Shown here: positions 1 to 13,031 of the stretch, in pieces | How the letters are laid out: each line of letters starts with the position of its first letter | How positions within the stretch are numbered: the stretch's first letter is position 1 | Assembly: GCA_029204225.1 (NCBI GenBank) | Contig: CM055093.1 | Span: 29,587,777-29,651,776, forward strand | Direction of reading: 5' to 3' | Origin: Diphasiastrum complanatum | Lineage: Eukaryota; Streptophyta; Lycopodiopsida; Lycopodiales; Lycopodiaceae | DNA: 64,000 nucleotides | Translations under genes and position numbers: made by a program | The notes under the pieces: generated by a model | Database searches by the model: none | What the model saw: the letters and a program-made list of their open reading frames with translations, nothing else | Told to the model about the DNA's origin: nothing

Positions 1-860
1 ATAAATATCCATCACATTACATTTGGATGAAATACCCCACACACAAGAATCCTTGCACCTAGAGCTCACTATTTGCCACACTACAAATACAATTGTGGGA
101 GAGAGATCTTTTGCCCTAAGATTGATGCATCCAAAATCTAAAGCAAGCATAAAGTAATGGAATCAATCATCACAGTTACTTAATCTAACAAACAAAATCG
201 ACATGCACTACTCAGAGAGAGAGAGAGAGAGAGAGAGGCAACATAACAAGGATCCTCATATGCAATGAATGAGCAGTACACAACTGGCATGATTTGTCTT
301 CTTGTGGGATAACTTGGAAGCCACTGCAAGTTGATGTGATGAACCCCAAAGTTGTCCTACAATGAATCTAAATGTTTTTAGAGTACCAAAAAGGTACATA
401 AGGTTTGCCTTTGACATACAAACATAACATCCTTAAACTCTCAATCTCCTCTTTCTATCGAGTCCTAGCATGCCTTCGTTAGATTCATAACAATGGCTAC
501 TTTTTTTCCCAAGAGGTTTTAACCTTTCAATTTCGACATTAAACCCAAATTGTAAAGCACTATCTTATGGTCCATTGGGTCACCAAATCCCAATCCTCAT
601 AGAGCACCACAATCTACTCAATCACAAGGTTATCCAGTAAGGAGTACAATCAATCACTTAGAACAATCGATACATTCAACTTGTTTGTAGTTGTTTGTAG
701 ACTATACTATTGTCGACCTTGGGCCGTCAATACAAATGACTACCACAATCAATAGAATTGACTGCTTAACGAACACCAATTTCAAAATTAATAATATGAA
801 TAACAACCATGATATCAGCCAAACAACAAAGGATGAGAAAGATGTGATGCCTTTAGGTTT
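1..860. other. Gene-free stretch at left edge
   Basis: I see no convincing coding region on either strand. The stretch holds a short (AG)n run at 214-237 and otherwise unstructured AT-rich DNA. If the THO6-like first exon at 2069-2266 belongs to a live gene, this would be downstream intron for it. I could not recognise any WD40 exon here. Confidence 0.5.
214..237. repeat. (AG)n microsatellite
   Basis: Uninterrupted AG dinucleotide run of about 12 units. Confidence 0.9.
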
Positions 861-899
861 ATGCCAATGGAGGGGTGGTGTATCGAACCCATGACCTCA

Positions 900-1340
900 T
901 GTTTAAAGAAAGATGTAATGAAAGGAAAGCCATGCAAAAGAGTTCTCGGCTCATTAATGTATGCAATGGAGTGCACACAACCAGACATAGGCATTGTTGT
1001 GACAAAGCTAGTTAATCTTGGCACCAAAAATTGGGACGTTGCAAGAAGATTGTGAAATAAACAATGAGGTGTGCACTCTTGTACAAAGTAGCACATGATC
1101 TTATTAGTGGATTTGGGGCTTAAGACAAGATAAGGGATTAACTGATCCACAGTAAAACTAGAGATACATGTTCACCAATGCAAGAGCAACTATAAGTTGG
1201 GGAGGTGGCGAGCAGCACTCAATTGCTTTGGATTGCCTCGAAAGAAGCACACAAGGATGTTTGTAGATACATCTAGACTCAAAACCTTATAATTGAGATA
1301 GGTATGTTCATAGAAGTAATGACACCATACAACGGTAATG
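900..1340 (+). pseudogene. Copia RT/RNase H relic
   Basis: A short open stretch reads KRVLGSLMYAM, then TQPDI, then a tryptophan-containing spacer. This is the connection between reverse transcriptase and RNase H in Ty1/Copia polyproteins (consensus VGSLMYAM..TRPDI). About 120 bp further on, another frame reads ATISWGGGEQHSIAL, matching the RNase H block around SW..K.Q..IALS. Stops and frame changes separate the pieces and the YVDD region is missing, so this is a decayed fragment. It lies antisense to the THO6-like exon downstream. Confidence 0.65.
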
Positions 1341-1505
1341 GGGGATGTGTACTCCTATGTGACTTTCACAAGAACACCAAGCAAATTGCTCTTCAGCATC
1401 ACCTCGATCTTAACATGGCTCATGAATAATATTTGGAAATTATGCTCCAAATATTGTCATACTAGTATGTTGGCCAACAACATGACCAAGGCATGCCTCA
1501 GTCTC

Positions 1506-1506
<1 letters not shown>

Positions 1507-1549
<43 letters not shown>
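1507..1549. repeat. (AG)n microsatellite
   Basis: Pure AG run of about 21 units. On the opposite strand it reads as (CT)n, giving a spurious Ser-Leu reading frame. Confidence 0.95.
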
Positions 1550-1552
<3 letters not shown>

Positions 1553-2068
1553 TGAGGTAGTTGAAAATCGATCAATTCACAAATCAGATTAAAATGGCAG
1601 TTATGGCTGCCACGAGGCACAAAGCAAAGATAGCTATGTTTAAGTTTTTTATGTGTACATAAGAACGAAACAACCAAATGCTGAGAAGATTTTAACCTTT
1701 GCAAGTTGAGTCTACTTAGTACTCTTCATGTGCCACGACCTGATTGTATTATTAAGCTGTGTTGATGGATTGATGAGTTGGGCAGACACCTAATTTTCTT
1801 GTCATCATACAGACAATGCTAAGCTAAGCCAAAAGTCGTATATGAAATACACAAAAGAAAAGGATCAACATAAAAAATGCATCTCGTTATGGAATGCATA
1901 CTCCACAATTGCTAGCAAACTTTTAAGTGCTTTTACTCGTCCAAACATACTGATTTGCCAGTTGAGAAGAAACAAACCACGACGAAATGGAGTAAAAAGA
2001 AACAAAGAAGGGGGGCAAAACCAGAACTGTAAGAGTGATTTATGGAACTTTGAGGGCAGGAAGCTCAC

Positions 2069-2266
2069 GAGCGATTGGGATGGCATGTCTATGGGGTAGA
2101 TTGCAACGCTGCCATCACTGGAAGCTGTGGTTACACGGTCAGGGGCAAGAGAGCGTGTGGGAGCAAAATCAACTGCAAAAACGGTGGAAGTGGTGGACGC
2201 CCCTTCAGCGACGATGCTGGCTCTGTATTCGTCCTCGTTCCAATTCCTGATATCAGCCATCGCCAT
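2069..2266 (-). CDS. THO6/DWA1-like WD40 protein, first exon (partial gene)
   Basis: Reading leftwards from an ATG at 2266 (a second in-frame ATG at 2260), the frame gives an N-terminus with NWNEDEYRASIVAE, then a STTSTVFAVDFAP block, then a TTASSDGSVAIY block. This order (N-W-x-E-D-x-Y-R-x-S-I, T-x-T-V-F, ASSDGS) is the start of plant THO complex subunit 6, also known as DWA1, a WD40 protein of the THO/TREX mRNA-export complex and a CUL4-DDB1 substrate receptor in ABA signalling. After the SQSL codons there is a good splice donor, GTGAGC, at 2063-2068 (minus sense); past it the frame runs into unrelated sequence, as expected for an intron. I could not find the remaining WD40 exons to the left, so either they lie beyond the window after a long intron or only exon 1 survives. 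The identification rests on about 66 residues. Confidence 0.6.
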
Positions 2267-2469
2267 TCCACAGCTCCCCCAAGCCAAGCACACTCTCTCT
2301 TTCTGAAAAACCAAAAAGAAATACTACTAAGGGGACCTGCCCCACCTACAAGTTACCAACATCTTGGGAGGGTTGGTTTGACATGGGATGTCAATAAGTC
2401 CTCTCATTTCTATTCACGCATTTTGATTGGCCAAGACATTTTTACGGGCCTTTGGCCATTGGCTGTCTT

Positions 2470-2560
2470 GAGTCAAGGGTGTTGCCTCAATTGGTTATCT
2501 TGACATCCAAAGTTTCTTTGGTCTCAAGTTCGAGCCTCCCCTTGGAACCAAGAAGCATTG
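2470..2560 (+). repeat. Possible tRNA-derived SINE head
   Basis: TTGCCTCAATTGGTTA at about 2482-2497 resembles a Pol III A box. AAGTTCGAGCCTCC at about 2525-2538 resembles a B box, with tRNA-like spacing. There is no acceptor-stem pairing that would make a functional tRNA. The right boundary was not found. Confidence 0.3.
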
Positions 2561-2569
2561 GTTGTCTTG

Positions 2570-4296
2570 AGCCTTGGGAGATACCACGGGACTAAGTAGG
2601 GAGAGGTAAATGACCACTTCTAGAGCAGCCCAATCTTTAGCCTTCCATCTGCTTGCTTCTAGATTGCGCCATCTCTACATATTTTCCCACTCCCACTTCC
2701 TTCCAAATTATGGAGATGTCATCTAGAACACAGGTGTTGCTCCTCTTGGGATAATAAGCACTTGGAGGTCTTCATCGTTGTCTACTCTAGTTGTTCAAGT
2801 GATCATCAACGATAGCTACTCTTCATTGTTGTCCAAAATTATCCAATTTGCAACAAGTGATCAGTTGCTCTTCATGGTTGTACAAAATCATGTTTTGTTT
2901 TTATACTTCACTCTGAATTTTCAATGCATCTTGGATTGGTTTTATTGTTTTAGTATCCTGAGATAAATTTGTCATCCCCATCACTTGCAAGTAAAAAAGC
3001 TTAGCTCACTTTCGTTGGACTTAACTACTAGCCAGACTTTCACGTTGTTAAAGTTGAAAGTTGTTTTGATCATAACACCTCCAAAATTTATGAATGGAAC
3101 CCTAATTGGTGCCTTCAAAAATCTGTACCTTGAATAACAAACTGATTTGGACATTCAAAATGCATCAAAAGTGTGCCTACAACCTCAAACATCCCCAACG
3201 ATCCCTGGACTCAAATTTTTGTAGCAAACTTTTTGGTATCAAGGCCCTCACAAACATTGCAAAAGACTTTTGAAATTCGAAACTTTGAAACTTGCCAAAG
3301 TCCAAACTCTGTGACTAATTATTATTGAAAACTTTTAAGCACTGATATTATTAACTCAAGGATATGAATTGATATAGAAGGGATGCAAAAGGTGAGATTA
3401 GAAGCATTTGAATTCTAACTTGCCTTTGGCTGTAGTAGATTTTTTTTAGGCTCTAGAGATTTATGACAATGTTGCTAATTGTAAAGTAGAGACTACTATG
3501 AATGGTTGATAGCCAACAAGAATGCTCCAAATATGCTGCAAACTAACAAGCAAAAGATTCCATGGTTCACATTTATTCCCTATAGGATCATCGGTGTCGG
3601 TATTTTGATAGAGGTTTGATTGAGAATTGGTTCTCTTAATGAAAATGTCTAAAGAGAAATTTCATTCTTGATCCACAATCCTTTTCCACCAAAATTAATA
3701 CCTCCTAACTCATTATGCTTACATTAGATGTGTTTGTTGAATACCACATGGTCTGATTTGAGTGTACTTTCTCTCTAGCAAGGAACTTTTCCTTACATCT
3801 TCATAACAGTTTCTATTATTGAACTTGAATGCTACAAATGATGTCATTAAAGAACTTTACACATTGATGGTAAGGACATTCAAAATTCTAAATTAAGTAA
3901 AATAATTAGAGCACAATTACATCTACAATGTCCCTTTTTAATTAATCTACATTTTCATTAATGACTTGAGTAAACAGATGCAACAAGACAAATGCATGAA
4001 AGGAAGACAAATGCATGCAAGTAAGTAGTTGAGCAAAGGTTTCCACAATAGTTCGATGGTCACACACCAACAGTCCATAATCCAAACTTTTTAATTGGAC
4101 TAATTTTCATTGTCTGATATGACATCCTACTTGAAAGTGTCTACTTAACATGCCAAGGCATTTTTTCCAGTCTCCTATCTCTACATGCTTTTAGTAATAC
4201 TCAAATTTTACTTCTCAATCAACTAGCTTCACAAGTGTACTTGATGCCTTTGCCATATTCTACATTATTATTTGAAAAGGTTTAATAAGTGACTAG
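2570..4296. other. No recognisable gene
   Basis: AT-rich DNA with only short open frames of low coding quality on both strands. It ends exactly where LTR family 1 begins (TGTGAGAAATAAT at 4297). Confidence 0.5.
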
Positions 4297-4927
4297 TGTG
4301 AGAAATAATGCAAAATATAGCTTGATTAGGCCAATTTCATGTACATAACATCATTCCATGTGTGGAGCCTATTTCCATGTGTGAAGCATAGTCATAGGTT
4401 AACTTGTAAATGATCCCAAGAGCCATTAAGGTAAAAAGTCAAGTTTTTCAAGTTAGTAGCAAATTTCCCAAATTCTAGCTTTCTTCAAGAGGTGCAATTT
4501 GATTGGTTGGCCATAGATTTGTATGGGACCTTATGAGGAGCCAAAGGACAAGTGAATGCATTGTCCCACACGTGTGGAATAGGTCAAGTCAGTCGAAGCC
4601 TTAAGCTTTTTGTATATACTCCAATTTGGAGCTCATTTGGTAATGAATAATCAGGATATTGAGTGAAAATTGCATCAAGCTTTTCTCTCTCTATATATAC
4701 CTGCAATTTTTGTGATCCAATGCTTCAGTTATTGTTAGTACTATGTACTCAAGTCTCTATCCATACATCAAGCTAAATTTCACACGTGTGAAGCCCATTT
4801 GATCATAATTGTTCTTGCTTGTGTTCAAGGTAGCATCAATTTTAGCTTGATGATGGAATCCTTGCATACAATCCCTCTTGTGGATTGATAGAATCAATTT
4901 CAGGTCCTTTATGTCATAAATTCAACA
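4297..4927 (+). repeat. Copia LTR, family 1 (5' LTR)
   Basis: The repeat starts TGTGAGAAATAAT and ends TTCAACA, giving 631 bp. The same start, followed by the same sequence, occurs inverted at 8074 running left to 7578, with unrelated flanks, which fixes the left terminus. CACACGTGTG palindromes occur at 4567-4576 and 4781-4790. A degenerate primer-binding site and a gag-like region follow directly. Confidence 0.75.
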
Positions 4928-4942
4928 AGGCATTAGAGCCAA
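4928..4942 (+). promoter_or_regulatory. Degenerate initiator-Met tRNA PBS
   Basis: AGGCATTAGAGCCAA follows the LTR end. It matches the plant Copia PBS (TGGTATCAGAGC) with a few changes. Confidence 0.6.
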
Positions 4943-5421
4943 GTACAAGAGGATGAGTTTTTTATCACCCCAAAAATAATGAGTCTTGAGTGTTTTTTAG
5001 CTATTTTTGGAGGGGCAAGCTTCTAACAATTGATAGCATTGATTTTTGGAATCAATCATTGATTTTTTGTTTCAGGAATCTTCTGTGAAAGTGTGCAAGA
5101 CCATAGAGGAAGTCATTTATTGAAGATCATCCCAAATTAGCGTGTTGTGAGATTTTGATGAGATTTTTTTCACATTGTGTAGAAAAATCAATAATGATTT
5201 TAAGTCCATTGGTAGATTTAAGATTAAATCATCAAATATAATGTTTTGATCTAAGTTTCAAGTGTCTAAAAAAAAAAAATTGAGGTCTGATCAAAGATCA
5301 AAATGTGGAGAGCTGGAGTGATCTTGTTTTGCTTGTAGTGGTCAAATTTTCTCATTTTGAGTGTAGAATTGCTTTGTGTGCCAAAAAGTAGACCAAGATG
5401 GGATCTATCAGTGGATTCCTC

Positions 5422-6718
5422 ATGGAGTCTAGTGAGAGGCCAAATCCATCTAACTATTCTACGTGGAAGATCTAAATGCATTCACTACTTACACTCCAAG
5501 ACTTGAGTGTTTTTTTCTTTGATGAGGTGGAAGAGCCTCATGGAGGACAAGAGTTGCAAAGATACAAAAAAGAAGTGCAATCTTGCCTTACATTGCATCA
5601 AGATGAATGTAAGTAATGAGCTTCTAAAAGAAGTTGCTTCTTGTGCCTCGACCAAGGAGATGTGGGGCTCCTTGAAGGCCACTTATGAATCAAGAAACAC
5701 TTCAAAAATGCTTATGTGAGAGAAAGTGGTGAGAGTGGGCAAGATTATGTTTTTTGGGTGAAGTCACTAAACGTGGAGCGTGGATCTATTGGTGATAACA
5801 TACAAGATAAAGAACTTGTCCAAATCATTCTAAATGGATTGGGAGACTAGTAATCCAATCTTGTTCAAAGTTTTGCCATCCAAAAAGTCCTTTCGTCGAT
5901 TGAGAAGCTCCAAAGTGTTCTCGTAGCCAAGGAGAGTAGGATCCAACATGCCAAAACTAGGATGGGGCACAAGGGTGATACGGAGACAAAATTCTCCAAA
6001 AAAGAGAAGGGAAAAGGAAAAATTCCAGCAAGAAACAAGGAGGAGATCCTTCAAAGGATGAAGAAGGCCAATAAAGTTTCAAGGCAAAGGGTAAGAAGGA
6101 CAAATCCGAGCTCATGTGTTTCTTTTGTGGTAAGAAAGGATATTATGCATCAAAATGTTTCAAGAGGAAGCTAGCACAAGAGGAGAGAAAACAAAGCAAT
6201 CTTGCAAATGAGGAGGAGGAATGTAATTTTGAATCATCTTTGATGGCGACAACCATGTCAACAACTATGGCAACAAGCAAAGGCGACTCAAGTGACATTT
6301 GGTGGATTGATAGTGGGGCATCTTACCACATGGCATTCCAAAGGGAATTTTTCTCAACTCTACTATCTTATCGTGGTGCTAAGAAGTCTATTTATATAGC
6401 AAGTGATAAAGAATGTAGTATTAAAGATGTTGGTACCATTTCTTTGAGTGTAGAATCTTCAAGGAAGCTAAACCTAGACTAGACAATTTGTTTTTTGTAC
6501 CTTCAATCACCAATTATGTTTTGAGTGTTGGTCAATTGGTGGATAATAGTTTTAATGTACATTTCAAAAATGGTATTTGTTCAATCCTCAAGGATGATGA
6601 GTGCATGGCAATTGGTTTTAAGCAACGGAGTTTGTTTAAGCTTGATGCAAATGCTTCTAATGTGGGTATGATAGCAAAGGAGGAGTTGACACAAGTGGAG
6701 AACATGTGCAAAAAATAG
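5422..6718 (+). pseudogene. Copia gag-protease, decayed
   Basis: From ATG 5422 the frame reads ESSERPNPSNYSTWK, the start of a Copia gag (UBN2-type). It hits a stop at once and continues in shifted frames through KMNVSNELLKEV. The nucleocapsid zinc knuckle CFFCGKKGYYASKC (CX2CX4..X4C; the usual His is Tyr here) is near 6115, and the aspartic protease site WWIDSGAS is near 6300. The frame breaks again before FFVPSITNYVLSVGQL and the element stops near 6718. No integrase, RT or RNase H follows. It belongs with the family 1 LTR at 4297. Several stops and shifts make it non-functional. Confidence 0.8.
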
Positions 6719-7577
6719 GTAGCATTCGGCCTACCAAGGTTCCTTTCCAAGAGTGGTAATGTTAGTTGAATTTTTGTCGCCAAAAATCGATCTAGTGTGC
6801 ACAAGGATATTCGCAAAACTGCTAGAAACATACATGTATATCGACAAAGGTGCATAGAGTCAAGCATAGAATACGAATAAAGTAGGGATCTCAACCTGCC
6901 CTTGAAGTGGCTAGAGAGGAATTTTGACACTTAGAAAATAGGCCATTATGTAGATTTTAGGAACCATCAAAAGTTATTTGATAGATGACGAACTTTGTAT
7001 ATGAGCGAGATAGAGTCTCCCAAGGTTCGATTAGATCCTACCCAAGATTAGAGACCTCAGAATTCGACACATCACAGTATCTTACTTTGTAGCATGGGTC
7101 AGTAACCCATCAGCCCAGTAGATGGCTTCGCTCTCATATATTGTCCTGTATACGCATATAGGGATGGAAGTTGATAACATTCGTTACATTTGACACACTA
7201 CGTGAGGACGTCCTCATGTGTGATTTAGCTATTGATATAATCATGGAAGTACATTGGTTCAAAATCTACATTCACTTTCGCATAGATCCCTTTTGGATTC
7301 TATTATCTACACATCTAACATGACTACGCCAAGATTGAGATCAGTATTACTAACATATAGTACCTAGCATCTTTTTGGACCAAGAATTTGAGCAGTCAAT
7401 TAGTAGCCGTGATTCATCTCTCAGCAGTCATACTTCTAAGAGTCTGGAAAACTCTCATTGACCTGGGAATACGGGGTGATTAGGACAGCCCTTGGGATTG
7501 AAAGTGGCGTTACCCTAATCACTCACGTAAGGGCAATGTGGGCCCTTCCCCCGCCAGGGATCTTCTGACGGGACAAA
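6719..7577. other. Unclassified insert between inverted family 1 sequences
   Basis: No reading frame of note. This 0.86-kb stretch is less AT-rich than its flanks (for example around 7500-7560) and does not resemble either LTR family 1 arm. It may be a piece of another element or what is left after deletion of the internal Copia region. Confidence 0.4.
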
Positions 7578-8074
7578 GGCTTCATGCATATGAAACATAG
7601 CCTATTGTATGGGTAGAGATCTGAGAGAAAACTAATACACTAATTAAACATGGGATCCACCAAAATGCATGCAATAGAGAGATAGACTATCTTGATGCAA
7701 AATTCTCAAGATCTCTTCAAATTGTTCTTACCAAATGAGCTCCAAATTAGAGTATCTACAAAAAGCTTGAGGCTTGGGCTAATATGTTTCGCATGTGTGG
7801 GATAGTACATTCACTTTTCCTTTGGCTCTTCCTAAAGTCTCATACAAATCTATGGTCATCCAATCAAATTGCACCTCTTAATGTAAAAAGCTAGAATCTA
7901 GGAAATTTGCTTCTAACTTGAAAAACTAGACTTTTTGCCTTAATGGCTCTTGGGATTATGTACAAGCTAAGCTATGCCTATCCTTCACATGTGGGAACAG
8001 GCTCCACACATGTGGAATGACATTATGTATATGAAATTGGTCTAATCAAGCTATATTTTGTATTATTTCTCACA
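7578..8074 (-). repeat. Copia LTR, family 1, truncated and inverted
   Basis: Read on the minus strand, this starts TGTGAGAAATAAT at 8074 and follows the 4297 LTR for about 500 bp before homology stops at about 7578. It is in opposite orientation to the 4297 copy, so the two are not the LTR pair of one element. Confidence 0.75.
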
Positions 8075-8159
8075 AGATCCTCTTTTTCCAATAAGGGATC
8101 ATTAAGATCCATAGGTAGGATTTTCAATACACTGTTCACCTCCTTTGAAAAGATCAACC

Positions 8160-8384
8160 TGTGAAAAAATATGAATCACTAAGATACAAATCTGTTCTGT
8201 TGATCTTTGGTATGAAAGACAACACAATTTACTCATTTGCATCATAGGAAAATCAGCATCTACTTAATGAAAGAGATACAAACTCAATAAGAACTTGATC
8301 AAACATCAAACATAAGATGAAATGAATTTACTTTTCATACAAAGACAGTAAGCTACTGTATTTCACACGTGTGGATCCAAATAT
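8160..8384 (-). repeat. Copia LTR, family 2 (3' portion)
   Basis: On the minus strand this matches the LTR tail at about 49577-49771: GGATCCACACGTGTG (palindrome at 8364-8373), the CATTAAGTAGATGCT block, and the terminus TTCACA. It directly abuts the RNase H remnant at 8385, so the LTR's 5' part and the polypurine tract have been deleted. Confidence 0.7.
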
Positions 8385-9405
8385 AGTGATAGGTTGTCAC
8401 AAAAGATGATAAACTCTCTGAAAAATCCAGCAAGTGAAGATCCTTGGTCATCCTCTTGATCCATGCCATTTCTTTTGTGCAATGAGTAAGTGCTTTGTAG
8501 TCGGCTTCACTAGATGACAATGAGATAGTGGCTTGTTTCTTCGACGTCCATGATATAGATCCATCGCCTATGAAAATACAATGTGCACTTATGGATTTTC
8601 TATCCATTTGATCTCCAGCAAAGTCCGAATCTGAAAATACAAACAAGTTAGGTGATGATCCCTCATACAATATGCCAAAATCTCTAGAACTCGAGATGTA
8701 TACATCATAAAACCCCATGATTGAGCCTCCATGTCCATCTTTCCACAAGATATCATCATACCTTGATGACTTGACCATGAATGAGTGACATAATGATCCT
8801 CCAATAGTTTCATTTCCATCAGCAAAACCAGCCAAGAATGCTAGTACATCTCCAACACCATCAAAGTCATTGACTGAGATCTCTTTTCCAGATCCATGAA
8901 AATCATGAAAACATCCATCTATTTGCATAAAATCATCTACACAAGAAGACCCATCAAAATATGAGAGAAATGCAAGATGAGTCACCTCCACTTCCTTACC
9001 CTTCTCATCATATGTGAGCCTGGAAGGCATTTGTCTTTCCCTTGATGTTCTCCTTGGCTTTTGATTTGATGAAGGTCCTTCATCATCACCATCTAAAGTA
9101 GGATCCATAACATCATCATCAAGATTGTTAGATCCATCCACATCATCATTACTTGAAGACACTTTTGGAATGTTCCCCTCATCAAAAATGACATCTCTAC
9201 CAATAATCACCTTATTAGTAGTAGGAATGTAAACCTTGTAGGCTTTACTCACCTCACCATATCCAACAAATATACCTTTCCTTGAAGATGGATCCTCCTT
9301 TGTCCTATCATCAAGAGTTATATTGACATAGCATATGCATCCAAAAGTTCTAAAAAACTTGACACTCGACCTCCTCTTGAATAGCATCTCAAAAGGTGTC
9401 CTTCC
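8385..9405 (-). pseudogene. Copia integrase C-term and RNase H, RT deleted
   Basis: A long minus-strand frame starts in the integrase C-terminus (GRTPFEMLFKR, FRTFGC, RKGIFVGYGEVSKAY, RDVIFDE), passes a charged linker (MPSRLTYDEKGKEV), and goes to RNase H (FSDSDFAGDQMDRKSIS, ISWTSKKQATISLSSSEADY). The whole RT domain (LDV..AFL, YVDD) between linker and RNase H is missing and replaced by roughly 90 residues of unclear origin, yet the frame stays open for over 330 codons. It continues the integrase at 10814-11757, split by the solo LTR. Non-autonomous and non-functional. Confidence 0.8.
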
Positions 9406-10813
<1,408 letters not shown>

Positions 10814-11757
10814 TTCCATCCAATATAGCACTCGGCCACCTATTGCATAATAAGTTAGCACACAACAAGGCTTGATTCCAAAATGGTTTTGGAAGATTAG
10901 CTCCTAACCTCATGGCTTTGGCACTTTCACATAAAGTCCTATTCTTCCTCTCGGCCACTCCATTTTGTTGTCACTCCTCAAGCACTTGATCCTTGTGAAA
11001 AATTGGTTCTCCCTTGCATTCTTGAACTTCACAAAGACATCATACACTTCATATTTGCTCTTTAGTAGATCGATCCAACAAAATCTACTAAAATCATCAA
11101 TGAAAGTTACATCTTAGCTCCACTATTGCTAATTGTAGTAATTCCATGAATATCCGAATGTGCAACTTGAAAAGGCTTTGTAGTTCTAGATGTAGATCTA
11201 GTATAAGGTAGTCTATGTGACTTTGACAGAGCACAAGACTCACAAACATGATGGATGCTAGTTAAGGAACTTGGAAGACCAATCACAACTTGCTTTCTAG
11301 CCATTACCTCCAATGACTTGTAGTTGAGATGCCCCATCCTCTTATGCCAAACCTCTTGAATAGTATTTGCTCACTTGCCACACATCCAACTTGGTTAGCA
11401 ATAAGACAAGCATCTAGTTTGAGTAACTTCCCTTGACTTTTACCTTTTGCAATCAAGACATCCTTCCTTTTAATCATACAAACATCTCCATCAAACTCAA
11501 CCTTAAGACCATTGCTTATCATTTGACTCGCACTAAGTAGGTTCTTAGTAATAGATGGAATGAACAAAACATCCTTCAAATGAACATTCGTATCGGTAGA
11601 GAGAGAAATAGGAATTGTGCCAATCCCTTTGATTGCACACTCACCATCATTGGCCGTGTAGATCACCCTCTTGTCATCTCCATATGCCAAAAAAGAAGTG
11701 AAACACTCTTTGTGAAAAGTCATGTGTGAGCTTGCTCAACTCTCAATCCACCATGGA
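10814..11757 (-). pseudogene. Copia protease and integrase N-half
   Basis: From right to left on the minus strand: protease edge ASSHMTFHKECF (the DSGAS site is altered, with a stop at the glycine), PSITKNLLSASQM, integrase zinc region MGHLNYKSLEVM and CESCALSKSH, core FIDDFSRFCW, then RSD followed immediately by QNGVAERKN. The ~35 residues normally between the second Asp and the catalytic Glu are deleted. The frame runs to CANLLCNRWPSAILDG and is then cut by the solo LTR; its continuation is 8385-9405. The right end is cut by the family 3 element. Confidence 0.8.
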
Positions 11758-12267
11758 TCATACGCCACGTGGCAATCCACTCCTAATGTAGGTTAGGTCA
11801 AGTTTATAGGGTTGGTCATGTCATTTTGTAGTGATTCCTAGTTTACAGGACCAAAATCCTAGATTTAAGGTGAAAATTTGACCAACTAGCTATCTACCAA
11901 GCATGACTCTAGGAAATAGACTAGGGTTTCATTTTAGGTCAAGGAGAGTGAGTTAACTTCCTTATGACATGCTGGAAATCCACTTAACTTGAATAAGGAA
12001 GTCGAATTTGCTATGTATTCCCTCTCTCCATAGTGAGAAGATAGAAAATTTTTGGAGCTCATTGGCAATCTCAAGCTAGTTCACTATGTACATTGAGTTT
12101 TTGTTATCCAAATGAACCCAAATCAATTTCTGATTGTTTCTCATGTTGAAGGCCGTACTACAACCTGTAGTACACGCGTGTGGGCTCGGATCTCAATGTT
12201 GATCAATGCACACTCTTGTGGAACTTTGGTAGATCCATTTATGGTCCTAAAGTACAGTACTTTCACA
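11758..12267 (+). repeat. Copia LTR, family 3 (5' LTR, left end truncated)
   Basis: Ends GTACTTTCACA at 12267 just before a PBS. It matches the inverted copy at 50425-51040 along its length. The left terminus is not present: the sequence starts inside the LTR, directly against the protease remnant of the neighbouring Copia. It carries a CACGCGTGTG variant of the palindrome seen in other LTRs. Confidence 0.7.
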
Positions 12268-12282
12268 TGGTTTCAGAGCCAA
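12268..12282 (+). promoter_or_regulatory. Copia PBS (initiator Met tRNA)
   Basis: TGGTTTCAGAGCCAA, one change from the canonical TGGTATCAGAGCC, directly follows the LTR. Confidence 0.75.
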
Positions 12283-13031
12283 GTACAAGAGCATAAGCCA
12301 TTGATCTAATGCAAATCCATTTTTAGCAAGTTTTGGTGCTAAAAACTAGTATTGAGAGGGCAAGCTAGAATCTTGATTTTGGTGAGGAGATTTGATCCCA
12401 ATTTTGGTCCAAATCCGTACTATCCACATGTGTGGGCACCTCTTAACCTACATTTAATGCATGGTATTCATTTGATTCAAATAAATTCAATTTGTGAGCT
12501 TTTGATGTAATTTTTCATGGAAATCATAGGATAAGCTACCAAGATTGAGTGCCATTGATTAGATCCGACTTAGGGTCATGAGATCTAATTAATCTAGGCT
12601 GAAATCAGGTCCTCTAAACTTGTTTTACAGGTCTTGAAAGTACATCAAAATGTGTGAAAGAGATTAAGTCATTTTTTTGTCCAAAAATAGCCAAAATTGG
12701 CAAGATTTGATTGTAAGTAGATCTCACATCATCTTATCTTCATTCCAACTTTGTGAGGGAGTGCTAGAACTGAGATTATAAGTCCATTTGTTGGAATAGA
12801 AATCTAATTTGAGTGAAAAACTACAAGAGAGAGACCTTAGTGAGTTTCTAGAGACAATCAAATCCATTTCTTGACAAAATTTGTTTGAAAGTAGTTTTCA
12901 CTTCATCTTATCTTCATTCCAGCTTTGTGTGGACTAGAAATCAAATTTGAGTGAAACACTACAAGTGTGAGACCTTTGTGAGTTTCAAGTCAATCAAATC
13001 TATTTCTTGTTTGTAGAAGTCACTAGTAAGA

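Noticed and set aside
815-1150. 111-codon minus-strand frame
   Set aside because: It is the shadow of the Copia relic on the plus strand and does not start with ATG in a plausible context.
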